Source: Apostichopus parvimensis (taxonomy: Eukaryota > Echinodermata > Holothuroidea > Aspidochirotida > Stichopodidae). From it: 55,844 bases of DNA. How positions within the stretch are numbered: position 1 is the stretch's first letter; the number at the start of each line of letters is the position of its first letter. The notes under the pieces were generated by a model. It was not told the origin of the DNA, made no database searches, and worked only from the letters and a program-made list of their open reading frames with translations. The translations under genes were made by a program, and so were the position numbers. Positions 32,801 through 44,800 of this stretch are shown one piece after another. The stretch lies in contig KN885204.1 in the NCBI GenBank assembly GCA_000934455.1, forward strand, positions 1-55,844, in the 5' to 3' direction.

Positions 32801-35800
32801 AATGGTCCAAGTTGTAAAATGAAAGTTTCAACCAGTAACATGAAATCCATATATATCTTGACAGTTGAGGTACAGCGGCTGCATCGTCAGTTCAGTTCGA
32901 CTCGCCTCATGTTGTCCGAGTCTTTTATCAATGATCCATTCCAGCTCCCAAAATCATCAAGGTCAGTTTATAAGTCACTACAGAGGTCGTTGTATTTAAT
33001 ATCAAGGTCTGTTTGTCAGAGAAGCAACTAGAACCTATTTCCTTGATTGCAATTTTCTACCTGGTAATTTCATATGTTTTAAATAAAACAGTTGTCTTTT
33101 TATGTAACAAGGTGATATTTATTTGTTTTAAGGTAGTGACCTTTGAGGCTTTGTGGTCATGGAATTGCATGTAGAATCCTCTGCTGCTCCCACCACCCTT
33201 CACACCATCCCCCTCCCTCCCAAAAATAAGAGAAATCAAAGTTTTATCATCACTGTCTATTAGAGATAGACATAGGCTTCATTCGATTGTCTTGTAGATC
33301 CTGAGTTCGACTTTCACAGATCCCAATTTTGCCACAAGTCCCCTTTGAACCCTTCGCCCTTACGAATGCCCTAAACAAAATTCACAGGCCCACTAAAGGT
33401 CCACAGACCCCAGTTTGTGCAAGATGCATGTAGCTTGCACTGATGACCAATGATACCTCTCCATCCACTCTCTTGAATTGTATTAATCATTATCAGAAAT
33501 TTGGCTACAACGTGTGCTACTGAAATGAAATATATTTTCTTCGGTGACAACGTTTAAATTCTCTCCTTCGTATTCCAGAACAGCCACTGCCTGCACTTTG
33601 CCATCGCCAGACCTCGGTCATTTTACTGGTGCCTGGCACCAGGAAATGATGCCTCCACCTCATGTATTTGAAGAAGTAAGTTTGGAATTAAGAGAGAAAA
33701 GTAAAAGAGTTTGCTCTTCAGTAAAGTAAAAAAGTAAAAAAAAAATTAAAAATAAAAAAGTACAGAAGTAAAAACTTAAAAGAGTGCTTGTAAAACTCCA
33801 TGTCTCCAGGGGAGGGGTGGGGGAGCGAGCATTGCAACTTGGAGGTTGATTTGATTTATGATGAAATTTCTGAAACTGTTAATATTCTGTTATTAAGAAA
33901 GCACTATTATTGGGGTACATCAGTTCTACACAGTTATGGTTTTCTAGGGGATACAAGGTAATCTTATGCCCGCTGTATTGGACCAATGGAAAGATTTCCA
34001 AGTTTGTTTGTACAAAACCATATATGAGAAATAATTCATGTTACCAAACTTTTAATGTGATAAAATAGGAGCATGACTCATATTCTATCTATAGTGACCG
34101 TTCTACCATGATTACCACTAATTTATCTTTAGTTTTGGTTTAAGACTTTTAATTCTCTGTTCTAGTGCAAATTATGTTATGAGAGGTTTCACATGTGACT
34201 TGAAAAATAAAAAATAAAAAACATTAAAGATGATATATAAAAAATCATCAACGTTCATAGAGATAATAACAAGAATTCTATTAAAGGAATAACAAAGGCA
34301 GGGATCAAAGAAAATTTATATTGTTCAGTAACCTCAATATTCTCTAATATTTGATATTTAAGTTAACCGCTTCCTGTATGACTGAATACACTCACTTCAT
34401 TTGAAAATGCTCCCTCTAATACCACTGCCATAACAGTTTACCTGCATAGGGCATTTGAATAGGCTCTCGCAGTAGATCTGGGGAAATTTGAGCTGAGGAA
34501 GTGACTTTTCCATGCTCGTTCCCTTTGCTAGGCCCGGCGGATTGATTAAGTATCACACATGCTAATGTTTCAGACTAATAATCTTGAATGGTGCAGAAGT
34601 GGCCAGTGGGGAAAAAAGAACAGCAGTCTTACTAAAGGGCGGATTTTCAAATGTTTGAAAATTGGCTCCTAAGGCCTCACCACAAGGCACAGTAAGCCGC
34701 CATGGATTACGTAGTACGCTTTAAATTGCATATTGATGACGTCAGAGAGGAACAACTGAATAATATAAATTGTCTTTGATCCCTGCCTTCGTTATTCCTT
34801 TAAACGTCCATCATTGGGAAGGTCAGTTAGTCATAATTATACTCTTTGACATTACGGCATGGAACATTGAAAAGGTTGAGACACCTTAAATGCATGTGGC
34901 CTACGTACATGTAGCTTCTAATATCTTTTTGATACAGCACACACAACTTGTCATGTATTGCACTTTTTCACCGTCAGGAATATTTCTACAGCGGAACTAT
35001 GAGGGGTTCACACTCTTTCAAATCACCAGACCGTCCAGTCTCGCCAATCCAGGAACTTGAGGAATGTGAGTACATTAGCTGGCCAGAGTATGCTAGAAAT
35101 TAAAGGTTGTAGAGACTCGCGCAAAACGAAACGTCTAATGCCGGTAATTTGACCTAGTTTCGAAAGAGGTGTAACAGAACTGTTTTAATCACCACCATCG
35201 ATCCCAGAAAATACACACACAGCTTGCTACCATCGGTAATTAGACACTAGTGTACAGTCAGAACATACAGCTGCGGTCAATACCCACAGCACAGTATACA
35301 AACGATACAGCGATGGACATCTCAGGTCCAGCTAAAGATAACAATTAAGGTATCGCGTTTCATTACTGTCTGCATTTTGTAGCAACACGAACAAAATGTC
35401 ACTTGCAAGCAACAGAAAGTTAACTTTTTCAGATGGCCGCACGCGGTTTGGGGCGAGTCTTCAATGCCTTTAAACCAAAATACATTGGTCACTTATATGC
35501 TTCAACTGCAAGAACCATGTTAAAGGTCTGATATTATCTGAGAAGACAGGTTCTGGTATTTTAGTACACCAAAGTAGAATGATTTTATTAGAGAAGTTGT
35601 TTAAAAAGGGAACAAAACAAATACCTTAAATTTGTTGGCCATTTTTTTTTTTTTCAGTTAAATGTATTCCATGAAAATGAATCATAGCTTTACTCAGGAA
35701 CTACCAAGTAATGGTGACAACAAATTGATGGGGGTATTCAATTATGTGTGCATAATACATTGCTTGGTTAGATATTGACACAACGTTGAAATCCACTGCA

Positions 35801-38800
35801 AAATATACAATCTGAAAATGTGGATTACATAGGAATTTACTCTGTTTATAAGTGCAGGCATCATGTTTTTCCAACTTTTTATTTTTCGATCGTTGATATC
35901 ATTAACAGTAATGCAGACGAACTAAGGCTGATGCTCTTCAATTATTTCTGTTTTGGAGTTTTCTTGTTCTCTAGTTCTTGTAAACTGTTTAACCATGGAT
36001 TTCACATCGCTGATGTCTGTAGACATAATACATTCAGAGACAATAGAAATGGCAGGCCTACACATCTTCTAGTTCCACGTTGACACATGTACCTGAAATA
36101 TCTTCACAGCATTCTGTTTCCATTTTCAGTCTCAGACGTGCAACCTCACGTCGTATCCAATATTAACGAGATAACACTGAGAGAAGAGGAGCCCCTGCTT
36201 CCTGTAGATTTTCAGGTAGGAAACAACATCATCACCAGGCTTGGAAATTCATTGTTTTATATATAAATGTTTTATCATTCTCTCGGTGCATCAAGGCCAT
36301 TTCACTATTTCCATCTTGTGATGAAGGTCATAATGTGCATCTGCAGTGTGTCCTGTGGCTTTTGATGAGTACAAGATGGTTGTATTTTCATCCACTCAAA
36401 AATAGCCCCAAGCCCTTATAAGGTGCGGTGCACTTACTACAACACAGGGCTGCATCACCAACCCGGGGCAAATTCATTATCTTTTCAAGTAAATATCACC
36501 ATAAATATTACTATTTTTGTAGTGAAGTGAAATTTTGTTGTATGCACCCGTTGAGTATTTACATGTATTACGTAATATACTGTTGTTGTAGCGTTAGTAG
36601 CATTTGCACATGTGTTTGTCAGTTCTGTATACGTCGTTTTACTGACAGCATCGTCCCTGCAGAGCTCCGGGGTTCGCCTCGTTATCCCGTTCATATTTTG
36701 TTCATTTCATTTAATCTTGGGTCGTAAATAGCCCAGATTTACCTATATCTTTACTATCTGGAGGCCGTGAGGAGATGTCACCCTTCTTAGAGGCAGAATG
36801 CCTCAGGTTTTGGATGGTTCGGCTTCTGGCTCGAAGCCACTGGTATCCAAGATGGCGGACCTACTACAGTATATAGCGAGCTAGCGTTGATGGAGTCTCG
36901 ATGTCCGCGAGCTTCTTTTCCCGCGAGCGTAGAGTCTTCTTCTTCTTTATCGCGAGCGAGTTGACTTCAGTATAGTAAGAGATTAAGTATAAATATTATT
37001 TTTAAATGCCATACTTACCCTTATTGTTAATTAATTGAATTGTAGTTTTAAGTGTTGCCCCTATGGCTAGGCTGTACTTTACTGTATAGAGTACATGATA
37101 GGTTGTGTTTTGGACCTTGGTCCTATGGGTTTATAGCGAGTGTTGTGTATCGTGAAACACGTGTGTAGTATTGCGTACTTTAATACTGTGCTGTAACTTA
37201 CAGTACCGGTTGGGTTTCAGTTTACAGTTGTATTGAAAGATTATTTATTGTACCTGTATTTTAGTATTGTACTGCTCGCAGTGTAAAGAGCGTATTCGTA
37301 TTTTGTATTTTGAACATGATTGTTACTGTTGTTTACTTAAGAGTTGTCTCAGAGATTGTCCTTTAATCTTAGCCATTTTGGATAGCTATAGAGTGACAAG
37401 TCTCTTGAGAGTTTGTGGGTTCAGGAGGTGAAAATTCCTGCTGTCTAGGAACAGTTTAGGTGAAAAGGCCTATAATGTGTTGCAGCTGGCATAGGTTGCC
37501 CTGACCATTACGAAGGTGCTAAAATTCCTCGCCTGTTGGCAAACATTGTATTATTTATGCAGATTATATCATAATGTTCATTTTACATTGTTCTTTATAC
37601 ACTTTATACATTTTTAAGCAGTATTGTACGAGTGCTACGTTGTATTAATATTACGTGGATTTAGTATTTATGGTACAGATAAAGTTCTGTTATTGGTATG
37701 TCATAGATTGAGCATAGGTTCTGTGCATATTACATAGTATGTCATAGGTTGAGTATAGGTTTTCCCCGAGTTAGGACAGTTTTAATTAGGTTAAAGAGTT
37801 TATTAAGCCATTTAAGTTCATCAAGCCATTTGTTCATATGTATATTTTCATTATCATATTGTAGAGTTTGTAAATAAATAGTCAGCCGTTGTTTCAACGC
37901 AAGAACACTCTTGCATCCTCATTTATCACTTATGAGTTCGAAGCGTAGGACCCTAAATCCGGTAATTTCCCCCGCCATCCGCGGTTCGCTTCATTTTCAT
38001 AACAGATAAACCACCTGTTTTTTGTTGTTTTGTTTTATTTTGTGTTTTGCATGTAAGTGTTGGAGAGCCGGTGTTGCAGTTTATGTTGTTATTTACAGTT
38101 AAAATTACCCGGTAATAAGTCTTTATGACAGAGAAGAAAATAGTTGATAGCATTCCTACAGAGTATTGTACAAGTCCACTGGAAGATAGTACTTTGTAAA
38201 TTAATTTACATAATGAAACACTCCAGCAGATCTAATACCTGGAGAAAGAAATGATGCCACTATAATCACTTCCTATCCATCTGATCTGCCTTTCGATCTA
38301 TTAATTTATTTATTGATCGACCTATTTTGCTTGCATGCTGTTGCCAAGATTGCATGCAGTAATTGTTTCACTTTCCAGCAACTCATCTAGCTAATTGAGA
38401 TAGGACTGCTGACAAAGAGGAACTGATAAAATTAAACCATACAGAGTGTTTCGACAGACTCTGGTTAACACCAGACCAACTTTTGGACAATCAGAATTTC
38501 CTTCTTGGTAGTAAGCATACAAGGAGTTACACATATTTGGACTTGAGTTTTTTGTTTTAATAGCAAATAAATAATAGTAAATGTGAATATAATTTAAATA
38601 TGCAGTGCTCCAGTCAACAACTTGAAGGAAGAGGAAGAAGCATCAGGAAAGTAAAAAATGTATTTAATAAGATGTTTATTAAACCTGTACACTTACAACT
38701 CACGAAATTCCACTAATATCCGTGTCTTGCATTGTTACAGGAAGGGGTACTGGACGATTTAACTGGATTGATAGGAGATCAAATGCAAGAGACTTTAGCC

Positions 38801-41800
38801 AGTGTGCCCTTACCTGACGACGAGGAATTTATCCTTTCTGGGATTGGAGACGGCGACAACATTCTGACCTCGCCACAAAAGTAAGTCTCTGTCCTCAATG
38901 ATTCGTTTATAGTTGTTTGATTCAAACTCATCTTCTTTATGTAGATATTTACAAATCATTATGAAGTATCAAGACTAACTGAGACAGAATTATATGTGAC
39001 CAGCATTTGATGGGCTTCACTAAACCAAGATGGCCTTCAAGAAAGATAGTGACCATTGAGACGAAACAAGAACACAAAATAAGTAAATTAATTAAGAAGT
39101 ACTAGAATCGAAAAAAGTAGGAAGTAATGCTCCCAAAATAGAACCTATTGAGAACCCTATCGGGAATAACTTTCAAGATGTTGTGATAGAAGTCGCACAT
39201 TTAGCTGTATTAAGTAGATCGATGTGGTTTCTTTTTTCTCTGTGTATTTTTTTTAGCCTTACCAGTGATTGCAATAAAACCTTCTGTCATGATTCTTGTA
39301 CAGGGCAAATATTTAACAGTACTATTCCGATCGTCTGAGATGAACAAATTTCTGTTTGTACAACCAAACTCAGCTTTGGTGGTTGTCCTATGGAGGAGTA
39401 GTTGTATACATCAAATTCAGATCGTATTGTATCTAAATACTCCCAAATAGGTGAAATTATAAATTAGTATTCACCCTCCATCACTTTGAATATACTGAAT
39501 TAAAGGGAAAAAATAGTTGTAGGCCTAAAATATAATCCTCCAGGGTGAGGTGTTACTGGCCCAAAAGCTGGTGTTCTATTCACTAAAGCTACACATCTAT
39601 ACATATTGGTCTTCTTTTTAGGATAAAAAATTATGCTGTTTGGAGAGCCAGAAAGTAAGACCAGGTTGTCCCTGAACAACCAGAGTTATAGGCTTATTTT
39701 TAGTCTTCGTTTTTGAAAAGTAACAGAATTTTTCAGGGTCTAGTAACATTCATTGCTTGCTAAAATCAAACAATGTATTTAGTGTTCATCATCTACCGAG
39801 TGATGGGATGGAATTTTGCTCTAATAGTCTCTTGTATTCAAATTAAAACATTGTAAAAAATGGTATGTAGTATTCATTTACTTTATTTTACTTTTCCTTC
39901 TTTTTCTTTTTCTTCTTTTCCAATTCACATTAGACACGGTGAAATGTGGACGATTGAAGAAGGAACAGGAAAACTTGTCCTGAGCCCAATTGAGAAAAGG
40001 AGTTCAAAGAGGATTGCAAAATCAACCAAAGAATCGTTAACCCGTGAAGGAAGCTTGTCTCCTGATGCAGATAGAGATGGGTTGGATAAGAGGAGTAGCG
40101 ATGAGGGAGGACCGCCTGAATTCAAAACACCCCAGTCTCCCTCCGGTCAGGCAGTAAGTATCAAAAAAACAGATGGATACAAAACAGATGGTTACAATTT
40201 TTGCTTTTGCTTGTATCATGATATTTTTCTTTAGAAAAATACAGAGTATATATATTTTACACGATAAAAAGAGAAAAATCACCGGTTCTAAACTAAATGA
40301 AGATCTGTGTTGAAAAGCGGTTTAACAAGGAATTATTCATTTGAAAAAATGCTATGCAAACGGCCAACTTGAGATCTGCTACACAAAATTTTTGACCCTA
40401 AATTATTTCCTGGTTTAAACAGTACATTAGCATGCAACGAAAACATTTGCAAACAGCTTTAGAAACTATAACACCTTATATTGTTCTTATAACTCAAAGT
40501 TGATTTGAAATATTTATCAGTTTGGAAAACTGCTTTGACATAGAACATTATTTCAACGATTTTCGTTTTATAATAATGGGCAACTAGCAATGAAGGTGTA
40601 CTTGTTACAGGTCGTTCCATCAAGCTAACCTCACGCTGCTTGACTGAAGAAGAGTGATAAAGACTCAACTTGACTGACATACGTTAGATAGTTTTCAGTT
40701 ATCGTCAATACCCACATAGTCCTACAAATGACTCTCCGACTCTGAAAAACTGTTTTCTGTTAACAGTGATCTTTTGGTCACCTGCAAAATGATTTCCCCG
40801 AGATTGGTCACGCTCGTTTTAATTGTGCAGTTGTTGTCAGGAACTGCAGGTACCCTGCTTGGCTGTCAAAAGTACCCTGCATGGCGGTCATTGACATCTG
40901 CAAAGCTTTCCACGACTAAAGCTGAGGCAACAGGCTAAATATTCATGTCTAACTTAGTCATATCACAAACACACATGTACACACACACATTCACTTCCCG
41001 ACTATCCACAATAATACTCACATTAAAGTGGTCGAGTCGGTTTGCATTCAGTCAGGCAGTGCAGCCAGCGTAGTCAATGTAAGTTATCCTCGCTGATTTC
41101 TGATTTTTTTTTAAATGGATGCAGATCTTAGTGAATAAATTTATCGTTCAATGGCTGTCATTCTCTGCCAACTATGCCCTTGTTGTGGTCCTACCTTTCA
41201 TTTATACCAGGTGGATGTCCCCATCCTGCGTCTGGCAGCTATCCGAGAGCAGGAAGAAACCCCACCCTCCGCTCCCAAGAGGGGGAGGAAGAGGAGGAGA
41301 CAATTGCTCTTTGTGGACCTGAAAACCCAGCTGAGTAAAACTGAGATCCGGTCCAGTATGGAGGATTTTGAAAAAACCATCGAAAGAGATGTAAGTTTAC
41401 TTTAATAACACTTGTGTTAAATTCAAATCAATGCTTGTACAACTGAGCTCCTTAATTCTCTCATGCATTTTGCTGAAAAAAATGTTTGATATAAACTGGT
41501 GGAGATGTGGGGTGAGTGTTACATCTCTAAGTATCAGATTTAAAGCACAATTTGGTTGGTTTGTATCACTAATGCTCACTAAGCTTAATACATACCAGAA
41601 GATGCATGAGACACCATCAAGCCACCTTTGTACCCCCTTGGCAGAGGCTTCGAGAGCCAGATTGTGCCCTGTAGACATTTACGACATCCCCATCCCATAT
41701 TTTTGCCGACCCCTCCAAATTTTGTTCTGACTTAGTAAGGTGTGATGATGACGTTCAGCAGAATACAAACTTTAGTTTGATTTTAGTTTCACCCCGAGGA

Positions 41801-44800
41801 TTCTCAACTCCCGTGTGGAACGATTTATTTGATCCATTTTATAGTGTGAGAGCAACTGGTGTTAAATTTTGAGCTAAGAATGAAAAGGGCTTGAAAAAGA
41901 ACTCAATAAAACTACAGATTAGTCTATAACATTTAAAGCTAGCTGAGGTTACCCCTGGTATTGTTGTCTCTATATCTTATGGCTTCCATTTATTGCTCTG
42001 TTTGTCTCTTATGTTCCATTTTTAGTTCACAATTGACAGAATTTGAGAAGTGTTTCATATTGTGTGTGTTTTTTTGTTTTGTTTTGTATTATTTTTTCGT
42101 TCCTTCTTCACTGGCATATTTCATGAAGCTGATTTTGCGGAATTGTTTCGACGATTGTTGATGAAAGGTTCATTGCAAAATTCTCTTCGCTTTTTGCGAT
42201 TTTTTGACTTTTTTATTTTTTGTTTGTTAAACCAGGAAGATAAACGTGAGACCGAGCGGCATTTCCTTACTAACTGAACAATTTTATTCCACCACAGAAG
42301 GCATTTTGGTTGATATTGTTTCCGTTAATGTTTCACTGTTTGTTCAATTCTGCTTGTTATTTCTCAAAAGCGTTAGTGTTTCTGACTACAGACAGGTGTT
42401 GTGCTTTTGGCTGCAGTCTTTTCTTTGATGGTAAGTAATTTCCTAGTTATCAGCAAATTTTGCCTAATGTAAGTGTAATTCTTCAGGATTTTAGTTTTGG
42501 TCAATGCTATGCAAGACTTCAAATTTGTCCTCTAAATATGTTTTTGGACTATGGTGGGTTGAATTGTTTTATTTCTTAGCATGTAGCTTGTATTATGCCC
42601 TTATTTAAAGGGAAGCAGGAGGGATTTCCCCCAAACATAACAATCTAAGACATCGATAAAATCTTTGTTACTTCAATGTTTAAAATTAGAGAAACTGTTC
42701 CCAGCATTTTTGAAGTATGTTTCTCTTTCAAAAAAGTGCATTCAATGTAGTTTTATCTTTGTCTATGGAAACATTCTGAAAGTGACTGTTAAGGAATTTT
42801 TTTAAATCAATATTTCTTTAGATACTTGCAAATCCAGATCCTCTGCCTAGTGTCAAGGAACTGTTTAGTGAACCAGGAAGAAAAGGTATGCACTTGAATG
42901 ACTATATTAATTAATGAAGGAATGACTGAATGAGTGAGACTATGTCATTGAATGAGTGAGGCCCTGTCTTTGTAGCCCATTTTGGTGTTCTGTGTGGTTT
43001 GTTATTAAGTCCTCCATTTCTGGTCCTTCAACTAAAATGTATCAACTCTTCTGAGAAACTAACGCAGACTGTAGCAGCATTAAAGCCTGATGCACACTGC
43101 CCAACTGATCACAACCAGACTCAACTCAACCGTGGTCAGGTGGGAAATGGTGGGTAACCGGGCAGTGTTCCGTGTGCTTAAGAGCAGACTATAGCATTAA
43201 ACCAGACACTCACTGCCCAACTGATCACGACCAGACTCAACTCAACCGTGGTCAGGTGGGAAATGGTGGGTAACCGGGCAGTGTTCCGTGTGCTTAAGAG
43301 CAGACTGTAGCATTAAAGCCTGTCGCACACTGCCCAACTGATCACGACTAGACTCAACTCAACCGTGGTTAGGTGGGAAATGATGGGTAGCCGGGCAGTG
43401 TTCAGTGTGCTTATTTTTTTGGATGAGGCCTTATAAAAGCTCCATTCATTAGTAGCAAACAGCAGTGTGTGCTCTTATGACGATAGAAAACAAGGTCATC
43501 ACAGTCAACTTGAGTCAGGGTGTGATGTGCAGAGGGCCTTAGAGGTCAGCAGTGTAGCCCCCAATTGTGCCAGGAGGTCAAACAGTGGTCACTCATGATC
43601 AAAGTTAACTGCTAGTGGGGACAAAGTGGGTTTACTTGAAAAGAAAATGTGGATTAAAACAGACTTGAATGGTCAAATATGTTGGTAGTGAGATGAAGTA
43701 CAACGGGATCAACTTTGAGATGACTTCTTATGCCCACAAATTTCTGATAGCGGTTGCAACTCAGGTTGCAAATATACAATATGAAATTCCAGGGATTTAA
43801 ATATCATGTTACATGGTCTCATCTTTCAGCTGCAAAGATGTCACCAATCTTGGTGGAGTTATGGCGTGAAGGGACGAAATTCCGCCCTCCCCTAGACAAT
43901 GAACCAGAGGACAGGATTTGGAGTTTGGACTACCTTCGAGAACCAGAGCCAGGTCTGTCCTCCTCACCAGAATATGACCTTCCAGAGGTACGCTGTATAT
44001 ATATATATATATCAGAAGGCATTTTATTGAAAAAGAAAACAATTAAGTTAAAGTTCTTTTATTTTTTAAAACCACTTCCATCGTAGAATTGGTAACAATG
44101 AACAGTAGTAATCAATTCCTTTTCTTGTCTAGTTGTTAACTTAAAAACACCAGGTTGTGTTGGTAATTTTTATTTCTACCATACAAATTCATGAGTGGGA
44201 AACGGTTGCTAGCTTTTTTTTAAATAGTGTTATAATCCATTTTTTTCTGCAAGAAAGTCAGTTACTTTTTCAAAAGCAAATATTTGAAATTTCTTGGTCT
44301 ACAATAATTTTCATGTCATATTTTCTCATGTATTGCTTTAATTTGCATGTTTATCTCAGGGGCTAAGGTGCATATCCTCAAGTGATTAGGCTGTCGATTA
44401 AAAACGACTTACTCTTAAGTTCTTTCGTGGACACATTTAAGGATGCAAGTAAACAGGATTATTGCACACAGGCTCTTTTCTATTTGTCTGCTTTTTGTTT
44501 TCTAATTTTTTATAATTTTTTAAACTTTTGACCTGTTTTGTAAAGATAAATGCAAGAATTTTTATTTGTAGCACCTATCTCAATAGAAGAAACATTAAAC
44601 TCTTCCGTTTATTGATCATCTAAGTAAAGACATCTTTCTTGTCAGTTCAATTCATTCAAACACTCTGCTGCACGTGGTGATTATTTATATATTTGGTTGG
44701 TTTCGTGCATTCATACTTTTGTGACTTTTTTTCTGGTATTATGTTTGATAGATACCAGAACTGGGAAGGGGAGATGTGAGTACGGAACGTTTGAGAGGAC

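Noticed and set aside
36485-36727. Possible tRNA-like B box (GGGTTCGCCTC) near 36669
   Set aside because: No A box at the right distance and no cloverleaf could be drawn.
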